Below the pieces are notes generated by a model. It saw only the letters and a list, made by a program, of their open reading frames with translations. It was not told the origin of the DNA and searched no databases. The position numbers and the translations under genes were made by a program. DNA of 64,000 bases from Solitalea koreensis (GTDB lineage Bacteria > Bacteroidota > Bacteroidia > Sphingobacteriales > Sphingobacteriaceae). The stretch lies in contig NZ_FXSZ01000007.1 in NCBI RefSeq assembly GCF_900182575.1, positions 1 through 64,000 of the forward strand, written 5' to 3'. Each line of letters begins with the position of its first letter. Position 1 is the stretch's first letter. Positions 8,586-17,026 of the stretch are shown here, one piece after another.

Positions 8586-10412
8586 TTACCAACGTCCGCC
8601 ACGGCGTTCGCTGTTCGCTGATGAAGAATCGCTACGACGTCTGTTGCCACTTCCGTAACCGCCAGAGCGTTCACGATTTCCGCCAGAGCGTTCACGATCA
8701 CCTCCGCGGAATCCGCCAGAGCGTTCACGATCACCACCAAAGCTACGCTCACGAGGTCGGCCGTTGAAACCACCTGAACGACCTTCACGGCGTCTGTCTC
8801 CGTCTTGTGAAACTTCTACACGAACAGTACGTCCTTTGAAGTCGATGCTGTTAAGACCTGAGAAAATTTTCTCAACATCTTCACTAACCACCTCGAAGAA
8901 AGAGTAAACTCCTTTAACATCGATACGGCCAATTTTAGCACCAGGGATGCCTGAGTTATCGCAAATGTAGCGTAACATATCACCGCGGGTAAATTCATCT
9001 AATGAACCCAGGTTGATAAATAAGCGAGTAAATCCGCTTCCTGCACGCATGCTGTTTGAATCACCTCTTTCCGGACGCTCATCAGCGCGAGCATTCAAAT
9101 CAGGAGCATTTTTGTAATACTCAAGGAAACGGTTAAATTCTAATGAGGCAATACGTTTGATCAATTCTTCTTTGCTCATATCAGCCAATTCAGTGTTGAT
9201 ACGATCCATGTATTGCTCAAGTTGTCCTTCATTCACTTCTACATTGTGTATTTTGTGAATGATTGCAAACAATTGTTTTTCGCAAACATCAAAACCAGCA
9301 GGAATTTCAGCTTTGGTAAATTTCTTACCAATGATACGCTCGATCTGACGAATTTTACCAAGTTCTTTGCTGTTGACAAGGTTCATTGAAACACCAGTTT
9401 TACCGGCACGCGCCGTACGGCCGCTTCGGTGGGTGTAATTCTCAACTTCGTCAGGTAATGAATAATTGATTACGTGAGTCACGTCATTTACGTCAATACC
9501 ACGAGCTGCAACGTCAGTAGCGATAAGCAACTGTAATGAACGATCGCGGTAGCGTTTCATTACTTTATCACGTTGTTGTTGTGAAAGGTCACCGTGCAAA
9601 GCATCAGCATTATAGCCGTCTTTGATTAGTGCCTCTGCAATCTCTTGTGTTTCAATTTTGGTACGGCAGAAAACAATCCCGAAAATTTCCGGATTGAAAT
9701 CGACTAAGCGCTTGAATGCAGCATATTTTTCACGAGCTCTAACTACATAGTATTCGTGTTCGATATTTGCATTACCTGTATTTTTTGTACCTACAGTAAG
9801 TTCAAAAGGATCAGTCATGTAGTTCTGTGCAATACGACGAACTTCGTTCGGCATGGTTGCAGAGAATAACCAGGTCTTTTTGTCTTTAGGAGTAGTTGAA
9901 AGGATCGAGTTAATGTCTTCCTGGAATCCCATGTTCAACATTTCATCAGCCTCATCAAGTACTGAATAGCGAACATTGTCGAAATTTAACACATTACGAC
10001 CAAGGATATCCAGCATACGACCTGGAGTAGCCACAACGATTTGTGCGCCACGTTTTAAGTCTTTAATTTGTAAGCCGATGTTAGCACCACCATAAACGGC
10101 AACGATGTTTAATTGACCTATGTGCTTGCTGAAGTTTTTCAAATCGTTAGTGATTTGTAAACACAGTTCGCGAGTAGGGCACAAGATTAATGCCTGCGGT
10201 TGACGTAATTCAGGGTTGATTAACTCTAACAGAGGTAATCCAAATGCGGCGGTCTTGCCGGTGCCAGTCTGGGCCAAACCAACGAAATCGCGGGTGCCAG
10301 TCAGTAATTCAGGGATCGCCTTTTCTTGGATTGGAGTTGGCGCAGTAAAGCCAAGTTCGTCAACAGCCTGGACGATTTTAGAGCCTAAGCCCAATTGTTC
10401 GAATAAATTCAT
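8586..10412 (-). CDS. DEAD-box ATP-dependent RNA helicase (DeaD/DbpA type)
   Basis: An RNA helicase that probably remodels mRNA or rRNA during ribosome assembly or cold growth. The 608-residue protein shows all core motifs: Q motif (FTAPTPIQ), AQTGTGKT, PTRELCLQ, TPGR, VLDEADEMLNMGF, SAT, ARGID and HRSGRTARAG. Residues about 470-545 form a DbpA-type RNA-binding domain (FTRLFINLGSLDEFTRGDML). The last 65 residues are an Arg/Gly/Ser-rich tail with repeated RERSGG units, also visible as short tandem repeats in the DNA at 8660-8760. Its leader appears to be about 125 nt long (-7 box at 10544-10551). Confidence 0.93.
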   Translation of the reverse strand: MNLFEQLGLGSKIVQAVDELGFTAPTPIQEKAIPELLTGTRDFVGLAQTGTGKTAAFGLPLLELINPELRQPQALILCPTRELCLQITNDLKNFSKHIGQLNIVAVYGGANIGLQIKDLKRGAQIVVATPGRMLDILGRNVLNFDNVRYSVLDEADEMLNMGFQEDINSILSTTPKDKKTWLFSATMPNEVRRIAQNYMTDPFELTVGTKNTGNANIEHEYYVVRAREKYAAFKRLVDFNPEIFGIVFCRTKIETQEIAEALIKDGYNADALHGDLSQQQRDKVMKRYRDRSLQLLIATDVAARGIDVNDVTHVINYSLPDEVENYTHRSGRTARAGKTGVSMNLVNSKELGKIRQIERIIGKKFTKAEIPAGFDVCEKQLFAIIHKIHNVEVNEGQLEQYMDRINTELADMSKEELIKRIASLEFNRFLEYYKNAPDLNARADERPERGDSNSMRAGSGFTRLFINLGSLDEFTRGDMLRYICDNSGIPGAKIGRIDVKGVYSFFEVVSEDVEKIFSGLNSIDFKGRTVRVEVSQDGDRRREGRSGGFNGRPRERSFGGDRERSGGFRGGDRERSGGNRERSGGYGSGNRRRSDSSSANSERRGGRW

Positions 10413-10543
10413 CTAATGATTTTTTGTTTTAAATTTCCCGATGGCTAACGGGTAAAGGGAGGAGAGTTGATTTTGTTATGATGGCCGCCAGGCCAAAAAT
10501 GGTAACAATCCACCCGATTTATACTCGGTTCTTAATTAGGCTG

Positions 10544-10551
10544 CAAAGGTA
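10544..10551 (-). promoter_or_regulatory. Bacteroidota -7 box and long leader of the helicase gene
   Basis: TACCTTTG on the minus strand fits TAnnTTTG. Transcription from it gives a leader of roughly 125 nt before the ATG at 10412, with short GC-rich inverted segments (GGCCTGGCGGCC near 10480-10495). Cold-responsive leaders are known for some DEAD-box genes, but nothing here proves that. Apart from this box and the 10735-10761 terminator, the 378 bp between the helicase and the DUF4293 gene holds no visible gene. Confidence 0.45.
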
Positions 10552-10734
10552 AGTTTTAAATTTCAATAATGGAAATGAATTTTAAGATATGCTGATCAGA
10601 TCGATGTTAGAAAATGGAATAAAACTTTAAAAACGTTAAAATTTCGATAGTCAGCTTGTTTTTAGTTTTTGCTCTTCAGGTTTGTTTTATTTTTTAAGCT
10701 ACATCAAAAATGATCTTAAATCCATATAAAAAGA

Positions 10735-10761
10735 AAAACCTGCTGATTGTCAACAGGTTTT
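10735..10761 (-). terminator. Terminator of the DUF4293 gene
   Basis: AAAACCTG (10735-10742) and CAGGTTTT (10754-10761) form an 8-bp stem. On the minus strand it is followed by a T-rich run. Confidence 0.75.
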
Positions 10762-10790
10762 CTTCTTTATTTTTATAAAATAGCTCGCAA

Positions 10791-11276
10791 CTATCTCAAT
10801 CGATCAACTGATTTTATTAATGCTTCGTCTTTGGCAATTGCTTTTCTGGCAAACAAAGTCAAAATTAAAATCACCGACAAGAGATAGGCTCCAGTTTTAA
10901 CAGTCCAGTTGCTGACAGCGGGTGTGTTTTCTGGTTGCACTTTAAGCATTGTTAATACAGATAGAACAATGGTTAGTAAAATAACCGCCCAGCAAATTAG
11001 GGTTTGTTGTTTGCGATTTTTGTACGAAAAAATGGCAGCTACTAATCCTACCATAATACCTCCGAGCGCAATAAGGTTAGCTAAGTAGGTTTGAATTTGT
11101 TTAAAACCTTCAATGGTTTCGGCATATTTGCCGGTTGCTCGTATCTCAATTAATTCTTTTATAGAGTCATTTGCAACCTGATTAAGATGCACAAAGCTTA
11201 CTATAGGGAAAAAGAACAGCAAAATGGCAGCAATTAATGCCAATGCCAAATAGATAGATTGAACACGTTGTATCAT
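10791..11276 (-). CDS. DUF4293-family integral membrane protein
   Basis: A 161-residue inner-membrane protein with four hydrophobic segments (about residues 8-27, 66-86, 95-113 and 127-146). The MIQRVQSIYLALAL start is characteristic of DUF4293, a family confined largely to Bacteroidota and without known function. The last 15 residues are charged and probably cytoplasmic. It is a monocistronic gene with its own terminator at 10735-10761 and lies divergent from truA. Confidence 0.8.
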   Translation of the reverse strand: MIQRVQSIYLALALIAAILLFFFPIVSFVHLNQVANDSIKELIEIRATGKYAETIEGFKQIQTYLANLIALGGIMVGLVAAIFSYKNRKQQTLICWAVILLTIVLSVLTMLKVQPENTPAVSNWTVKTGAYLLSVILILTLFARKAIAKDEALIKSVDRLR

Positions 11277-11437
11277 GCGCCAAATATAATAAAAAGCTTA
11301 AAGTGCAAAGTAAAATGTGGAGTTTCGACGTATTGATACTTTCTGCTTTTAACTTTTTACTTTCAACTTTAAAGCTAATGATACTTTCTGTTTTACACTT
11401 TTTGCTTTCAGCTTAAAGCACGACATTTACGGCGAAA

Positions 11438-12241
11438 ATGGAGACTACCAAAAACAGATATTTTATCGAATTAGCCTATAAAGGCACTAATTTTCATGGA
11501 TGGCAAGTGCAGGAAAACGCAATTACTGTTCAAGAGGTGCTGAACAAAGCGTTATCGATCGTATTACGGGAAGATATTGAAACCCTTGGCTGTGGAAGAA
11601 CCGATACAGGCGTACATGCGACTGACTTTTTCGCACATTTTGATACAATTTCTACTATTAAAATAACTGGATCGGATAAAAGGAAACAAGAAATTGATCA
11701 CGACCGTTTGGTTCGTTCGGTTAATTCACTTATAGGATATGATATTGCGGTGAAGCGATTTCTTGCTGTAAAACCAGAGGCTCATGCCCGATTTGATGCT
11801 ACAGCCCGTTCTTATGAATATCATTTGTATTTTGAAAAAGACCCGTTCCAACTTGAATTTGGTTATTTAGTTAAGAATAACTTGAATGTTCATGCCATGA
11901 ATGAAGCAGCTAAAGTCATGATGACTTATACTGATTTCAGTTGTTTTAGTAAAAGCAATACACAAACGTTCACCAATAATTGCAAAATTTCGAGAGCAGA
12001 ATGGGTTAATGTGGGGGATAAACTCGTTTTTTATATTACTGCCGATCGTTTTTTGCGAAACATGGTACGCGCTATCGTAGGTACCTTGCTGGATGTGGGT
12101 CGGGGTGCAATTACTTTTGAAGAAGTTCATAAAATACTTGAAAGTAAAAACCGTTCAGAAGCAGGGACTTCAGTTCCCGCAAGTGGTTTGTTTCTTACAA
12201 AAATAGAATACCCCGAAACGATTTTTTTGGTTCGTGGTTAA
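11438..12241 (+). CDS. truA: tRNA pseudouridine synthase A
   Basis: Converts U38-U40 in the anticodon stem of many tRNAs to pseudouridine. The 267-residue protein has the TruA start YFIELAYKGTNFHGWQVQ and the catalytic motif GRTDTGVHA with D56 as nucleophile. Later hallmarks are ARFDATARSYEYHL and FLRNMVRAIVGTLLDVGRG. Length and layout are typical. The divergent upstream region (11277-11437) contains two copies of a T-rich stretch with GATACTTTCTG, but no clear hairpin. Confidence 0.95.
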   Translation: METTKNRYFIELAYKGTNFHGWQVQENAITVQEVLNKALSIVLREDIETLGCGRTDTGVHATDFFAHFDTISTIKITGSDKRKQEIDHDRLVRSVNSLIGYDIAVKRFLAVKPEAHARFDATARSYEYHLYFEKDPFQLEFGYLVKNNLNVHAMNEAAKVMMTYTDFSCFSKSNTQTFTNNCKISRAEWVNVGDKLVFYITADRFLRNMVRAIVGTLLDVGRGAITFEEVHKILESKNRSEAGTSVPASGLFLTKIEYPETIFLVRG

Positions 12242-12394
12242 ATGCTTAATAGTTCAATTTGTTGATAGTCAATGGTCCAATAGGCCATAGTTTAGGTCTC
12301 AATCTATCAAAATCTTGATTGCTTAATAAGGGTTGCCGACTTTTGGGTTAACCTGATATAGTTTTATAACAGAATAATACTTTCATACGCTAAT

Positions 12395-14155
12395 ATGGCC
12401 GCTACCGGAAACGCACTTGATATAAGCCTAACACGAAGAGTTTTTAATTATGCAAAGCCTTATAAAATTAGGTTTTATTGGGCGGTTGTGCTTACTATTT
12501 CATTGGCTATATTGGCTCCGTTACGCCCTTATCTGGTGGAATATACGGTCGATAATTACATTTTGTTTAATGATATGAATGGATTGGTCATGATGACCGT
12601 CGCCATGACCATTCTTATTAGTGCTCAAACATTAGTTCAGTACAATCATACCTATTTAACAAATTGGTTGGGGCAATCAGTTATTAAAGACCTTCGCCGC
12701 GATGTATTCAATCACATCACTCAGCTGCGCTTAAAATATTTTGACAATACCCCTATTGGTACTTTAATTACACGTACTGTTTCCGATTTAGAAACGATTG
12801 CTGACGTGTTTTCAGAAGGACTGATATCGATAGTGGGCGATATTCTTCAAATCGTTACCATCATAGCTTTTATGGTGTATGCCGATTGGAAACTAACGTT
12901 GGTAGTGCTTACTCCAATGCCATTGCTCCTTATTGCCACCTATATATTTAAGGAAGCCATAAAATCAGCATTTCAACAGGTAAGAGCCGAGGTGACCAAG
13001 CTCAATACTTTTTTGCAGGAGCATATTACCGGCATGTTTATAACCCAGTTGTTCAGCCGCGAAAAACAAGAGTTTGATAAGTTTAAAGCGATAAACAAGC
13101 GTTATCGTAAAGCAAATATTCAGTCGAACTGGTATTATTCCATCTTTTTTCCGGTGGTCGAGATTATTTCTGCCATGTCGCTGGGGTTGCTGGTATGGTG
13201 GGGCTCTAAAGAAATATTGCAAAATGAAATTTCGCCGGGAGTGATTGTTTCCTTTATTATGTATATCAATATGCTCTATCGTCCGATTCGTGAATTAGCT
13301 GATAAGTTTAATACGTTGCAGATGGGAATGGTGAGTGCAGGACGTGTTTTTGAGATAATGGATACGGATGAAGTCACTGAGAATAAAGGTAGTTTACAAC
13401 CCGACCGGCTGAAAGGTGAAATTGAGTTTGATCATGTTTGGTTTGCTTATAATGACGAACAGTATATATTAAGAGATATATCATTCAAGCTAAAAGCAGG
13501 AGAAACGCTTGCATTGGTCGGAGCGACCGGAGCCGGAAAGTCATCAACTATTAATATCCTGAATCGGTTTTATGAGATCAGTAAAGGTTCAGTAAAAGTT
13601 GATGGCGTAGATATTCGTGAATATGAATTGAGTTTTTTGAGATCTTCCATTGCTACTGTTTTACAAGATGTATTTCTTTTCTCTGATTCTATCTATAATA
13701 ATATAAAACTAAAAAATGATACCATTTCGCATGCGCAAATCAGAGAGGCTGCACGCGAAGTAGGGGCCGAAGAATTTATTAATCGCTTGCCGGGAGGATT
13801 TGATTATAACGTTATGGAACGCGGTTCAACCCTTTCTGCTGGCCAGGCTCAATTGATTTCTTTTATCAGAGCATTAGTTTATGATCCACGGATTTTAGTA
13901 CTGGATGAAGCAACCTCTTCAGTCGATACTGAAACGGAACATCTGATTCAAAATGCTATTCTGAAATTAATGGAAAACAGAACCACCATTGTCATTGCTC
14001 ACCGCTTATCGACCATTCAACATGCCGATAAAATTATCGTGCTTGATAAGGGTGAAATTAAAGAAATGGGCACTCACCAAGAGCTTCTTAAATTAAATGG
14101 ATGGTATAAACGCCTGTATGATCTTCAGTTTAATTCAGTAGGAATAAAGGTTTAA
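12395..14155 (+). CDS. ABC-type exporter half-transporter (MsbA/MdlB-like)
   Basis: A fused membrane and ATPase half-transporter that works as a dimer in the inner membrane, exporting lipids, drugs or peptides. Residues about 25-310 form the six-helix transmembrane domain. The ATPase domain follows, with Walker A GATGAGKSS, Q-loop VLQDVFLFSDS, signature LSAGQ, Walker B ILVLDEATSSVD and switch His in AHRLST. Total length is 586 residues, usual for the family. Substrate cannot be told from sequence. A DUF1579 gene follows after 72 bp and may be in the same transcript. Confidence 0.93.
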   Translation: MAATGNALDISLTRRVFNYAKPYKIRFYWAVVLTISLAILAPLRPYLVEYTVDNYILFNDMNGLVMMTVAMTILISAQTLVQYNHTYLTNWLGQSVIKDLRRDVFNHITQLRLKYFDNTPIGTLITRTVSDLETIADVFSEGLISIVGDILQIVTIIAFMVYADWKLTLVVLTPMPLLLIATYIFKEAIKSAFQQVRAEVTKLNTFLQEHITGMFITQLFSREKQEFDKFKAINKRYRKANIQSNWYYSIFFPVVEIISAMSLGLLVWWGSKEILQNEISPGVIVSFIMYINMLYRPIRELADKFNTLQMGMVSAGRVFEIMDTDEVTENKGSLQPDRLKGEIEFDHVWFAYNDEQYILRDISFKLKAGETLALVGATGAGKSSTINILNRFYEISKGSVKVDGVDIREYELSFLRSSIATVLQDVFLFSDSIYNNIKLKNDTISHAQIREAAREVGAEEFINRLPGGFDYNVMERGSTLSAGQAQLISFIRALVYDPRILVLDEATSSVDTETEHLIQNAILKLMENRTTIVIAHRLSTIQHADKIIVLDKGEIKEMGTHQELLKLNGWYKRLYDLQFNSVGIKV

Positions 14156-14227
14156 GTTTGATAACTATTTGATATTCAGATTGGTATATGTGAGTTAAAG
14201 TTGTAACTTGAATAAAAAATCAATCTT

Positions 14228-14812
14228 ATGAAACGTTTATTCATTGTTTTGATGGCGATAATGCTGGTTTCCGGGTTGAAATCAGTTAAAGCGCAAAAGG
14301 ATTCTGTAGCTCAGGCAGCAGCGCAGAAAGCCTGGACAGAATACATGACTCCTGGTGATGTACATAAAATGCTCGCTAAAAGTGATGGGATGTGGAAGTC
14401 TGAAGTGACCATGTGGATGGCGCCTGGAGCTCCTCCTCAAAAAAGTACGGGAGTATGTACAAATGAAATGATTTTAGGCGGCCGGTATCAGCAATCAAAG
14501 TTTAAGGGCGATATGATGGGAATGCCTTTTGAAGGAATTGGTACCCTTGGTTATGACAATGCAAAAAAAATATTTGTAAACTCATGGATTGATAACATGG
14601 GAACGGGCATGACGTTCACGGAGGGTAAATGGAACGCAGCTGATAAATCAATAACGTTCACAGGTAAATCATTTGATCCAACAACCGGCAAAGACTGTAA
14701 TATGCGTGAAGTCTTTAAGTTAATTGACGATAACACTCAATTAATGGAAATGTATACGACTCCGGCTGGTGGAAAAGAGTTTAAAACAATGGAAATCAAG
14801 TTTACACGCTAG
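14228..14812 (+). CDS. DUF1579-family secreted protein
   Basis: A 194-residue protein with a signal peptide (MKRLFIVLMAIMLVSGLKSV, cut near VKAQ). The body has the DUF1579 pattern: a Trp-containing start (GMWKSEVTMWMAPGAPP), GGRYQQSKFKGDMMGMPFEGIGTLGYDN, then WIDNMGTGMTFTEG and a closing MEMYTTPAGGKEFKTMEIKFTR. The fold is predicted to be a small lipocalin-like barrel. Function is unknown. It lies behind the ABC exporter gene and ends at a clear terminator. Confidence 0.8.
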   Translation: MKRLFIVLMAIMLVSGLKSVKAQKDSVAQAAAQKAWTEYMTPGDVHKMLAKSDGMWKSEVTMWMAPGAPPQKSTGVCTNEMILGGRYQQSKFKGDMMGMPFEGIGTLGYDNAKKIFVNSWIDNMGTGMTFTEGKWNAADKSITFTGKSFDPTTGKDCNMREVFKLIDDNTQLMEMYTTPAGGKEFKTMEIKFTR

Positions 14813-14833
14813 TGTTTCTGTGTTTAACCCAAC

Positions 14834-14864
14834 AGGTGCAGATGTTTTCGTCTGCACCTTTTTT
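14834..14864 (+). terminator. Terminator of the DUF1579 gene
   Basis: Perfect 9-bp stem AGGTGCAGA (14834-14842) / TCTGCACCT (14851-14859), followed by T5. Confidence 0.9.
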
Positions 14865-14865
14865 A

Positions 14866-14911
14866 TCTCTGTAGTGGTGACACGCTTGAAATCGTACCAC
14901 CACTACGGAGA
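14866..14911. repeat. Imperfect inverted repeat between DUF1579 and sucD
   Basis: CTCTGTAGTGGT (14867-14878) pairs with ACCACTACGGAG (14899-14910) through one G-T pair, with a 20-nt loop and an extra flanking T-A pair. It has no T-run, so it is not a standard terminator. It may be a solitary REP-like element or an RNA stem. Confidence 0.6.
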
Positions 14912-14993
14912 GACCAATTGAAAGCTCCGCTAAGCGTTAAATAATATATACTGTTATTTCAATAATCTCATTTTCAAATTCGGGAAATAAACT

Positions 14994-15001
14994 TAGTTTT
15001 G
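14994..15001 (+). promoter_or_regulatory. Bacteroidota -7 box before sucD
   Basis: TAGTTTTG fits TAnnTTTG and stands 24 bp before the sucD ATG, giving a short leader. Confidence 0.5.
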
Positions 15002-15024
15002 CACCACGAACTTAAAAGCATACA

Positions 15025-15909
15025 ATGAGCGTATTAGTTAATAAAAACTCTAAGATAATTGTTCAGGGTTTTACCGGTAGCGAAGGCACTTTCCATGCTT
15101 CGCAAATGATTGAATATGGAACAAATGTAGTTGGTGGTGTAACTCCGGGTAAAGGCGGAAATTTCCATTTGGAACTGCCTGTATTCAATACTGTTGCAGA
15201 TGCGGTTAAAGAAACCGGTGCCGATGTTTCAATCATTTTTGTACCTCCTGCATTTGCAGCGGATGCTATTATGGAAGCTAGTGAAGCCGGTATCAAAGTG
15301 ATTATTTGTATTACAGAAGGTATTCCTACTAAAGATATGATTCAGGTGAAGGAATACTTAAAAGATAAAGATTGCCGATTGATCGGTCCTAATTGTCCAG
15401 GCGTTATGACTGCTGGTGAAGCTAAAGTGGGTATTATGCCGGGCTTTATTTTCAAACCAGGTCGTGTGGGTATCGTTTCAAAATCAGGAACGTTAACTTA
15501 CGAAGCGGTTGATCAAATTTCACGTCAAGGTCTTGGTCAGTCAACTGCTATTGGTATTGGTGGCGATCCAATCATTGGAACTACCACGAAAGAAGCGGTT
15601 GAATTATTGATGAACGACCCTGAAACTGACGGTATCATCATGATTGGTGAAATCGGTGGCGGTATGGAAGCTGAAGCTGCCCGTTGGGTAAAAGAACACG
15701 GAACTAAACCAGTAGTTGGATTTATTGCGGGTCAAACAGCGCCTCCGGGCCGTCGTATGGGGCACGCAGGTGCAATTGTTGGCGGTGCTGATGATACTGC
15801 TGCTGCTAAAATGAAAATTATGCGCGAGTGCGGTATCCGCGTTGCTGACTCTCCAGCTGAAATTGGCATTGCCATGGTTGAAGAACTAAAAAAAGCAGGA
15901 AAAATTTAA
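15025..15909 (+). CDS. sucD: Succinyl-CoA ligase, alpha subunit
   Basis: A TCA-cycle enzyme that interconverts succinyl-CoA and succinate with nucleotide triphosphate formation. The 294-residue subunit has the CoA-binding Rossmann start (IIVQGFTGSEGTFHASQMIEYGTNVVGGVTPGKGG), the IGPNCPG motif, KSGTLTYEA and the phosphohistidine segment GHAGAIVGG. The beta subunit gene sucC is not adjacent, which is common in Bacteroidota. It has its own promoter box and terminator. Confidence 0.96.
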   Translation: MSVLVNKNSKIIVQGFTGSEGTFHASQMIEYGTNVVGGVTPGKGGNFHLELPVFNTVADAVKETGADVSIIFVPPAFAADAIMEASEAGIKVIICITEGIPTKDMIQVKEYLKDKDCRLIGPNCPGVMTAGEAKVGIMPGFIFKPGRVGIVSKSGTLTYEAVDQISRQGLGQSTAIGIGGDPIIGTTTKEAVELLMNDPETDGIIMIGEIGGGMEAEAARWVKEHGTKPVVGFIAGQTAPPGRRMGHAGAIVGGADDTAAAKMKIMRECGIRVADSPAEIGIAMVEELKKAGKI

Positions 15910-15927
15910 AATTAGATGTTGAGCTTT

Positions 15928-15967
15928 GAGACATGAGATTTGATGAAAATTTCATGTCTCTTTTTTA
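15928..15967 (+). terminator. Terminator of sucD
   Basis: Perfect 9-bp stem GAGACATGA (15928-15936) / TCATGTCTC (15952-15960) with a 15-nt loop, followed by T7. Confidence 0.85.
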
Positions 15968-16033
15968 TTAAGCTAATGAAACTATTGAAGGGATGTGTTT
16001 CAATCTCATATCCCACATCTCAAATTCCAAGAA

Positions 16034-16780
16034 ATGAAACTTTTAGAAGGAAAAGTAGCCTTGATTACCGGTGCATCAAAAGGTATTGGTAGAAAGATTG
16101 CCGAAGTATTTGCACAAAACGGAGCTCATGTGGCTTTTACTTATTTATCATCTGTTGAAAAAGGTCAGGCTTTAGAGCAAGAGCTTCAACAATATGGTAC
16201 TACTGTTAGAGGATATCGTTCTGATGCGTCAGATTACACTGCTGCTGAAGAATTGGTTAATGCAATTGTGGCTGATTTCGGCAAGTTAGATATCGTAGTT
16301 AATAATGCCGGAATTACCAAAGATGGTTTGTTAATGCGTATGACTGAAGAGGCTTGGGACGAAGTATTGCGAGTAAACCTTAAGTCGATCTTTAACTTAA
16401 CGAAGGCGGCTTCAAAACCAATGATGAAACAACGTCATGGTGTGTTTGTGAACATGAGTTCAATTGTAGGTATTCAGGGCAATGCAGGTCAGGCTAATTA
16501 TGCAGCTTCAAAAGCGGGTATTATTGGTTTTACCAAGTCAATTGCTAAAGAATTAGGCTCTCGAAACATTCGTGCAAACGTAGTTTGTCCGGGTTTTATT
16601 AAAACCGAGATGACTGAAGTTCTTCCTGCTGAACAAGTAGCAAAATGGGCTGAATCTATTCCATTGAAGCGTATGGGCGAAACTGAAGATGTAGCTAACT
16701 TGACTTTATTCTTAGCTTCAGATATGAGTGCATACATCACCGGACAAACTATTTCAGTTTGTGGTGGTATGGAGTCGTAA
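16034..16780 (+). CDS. fabG: 3-oxoacyl-[ACP] reductase
   Basis: Reduces 3-oxoacyl-ACP with NADPH in fatty acid elongation. The 248-residue SDR protein has the cofactor motif TGASKGIG (residues about 12-19), NNAG, the catalytic Ser-Tyr-Lys set (MSSIVG ... YAASKAG) and the FabG-type PGFIKTEMT and ITGQTISVCGGM end. The ATG at 16034 gives the family's usual start MKLLEGKVALITG. A longer frame from 15995 adds 13 unrelated residues and is unlikely. Confidence 0.93.
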   Translation: MKLLEGKVALITGASKGIGRKIAEVFAQNGAHVAFTYLSSVEKGQALEQELQQYGTTVRGYRSDASDYTAAEELVNAIVADFGKLDIVVNNAGITKDGLLMRMTEEAWDEVLRVNLKSIFNLTKAASKPMMKQRHGVFVNMSSIVGIQGNAGQANYAASKAGIIGFTKSIAKELGSRNIRANVVCPGFIKTEMTEVLPAEQVAKWAESIPLKRMGETEDVANLTLFLASDMSAYITGQTISVCGGMES

Positions 16781-16799
16781 TTCTGATAAAACATACCAC

Positions 16800-16834
16800 A
16801 AAATGCCAGGCGATTTAGTCTGGCATTTTGTTTT
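16800..16834 (+). terminator. Terminator of fabG
   Basis: Perfect 10-bp stem AAAATGCCAG (16800-16809) / CTGGCATTTT (16820-16829), followed by a G and T5. Confidence 0.88.
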
Positions 16835-17026
16835 TAAATCATTCCCAATACTTCGCTTAGTGCTTTTTAATTCAAGGCAATAATTAATAAATTAAAAACT
16901 ATAATTATATTTTTTAAATAATATTTATTTCTTTTTTAAGGCTATTTTTTAATTTATAATTTAGCGTCCAAATAAATCTACCTCTCTTTTTCAATACAAG
17001 TCCAGTTTTAATTTAATAATCTAAGA

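Noticed and set aside
8640..8780. Short regular DNA repeats that could suggest a CRISPR array
   Set aside because: They are in frame within the helicase gene and encode its RERSGG tail; unit lengths vary and there are no unique spacers.
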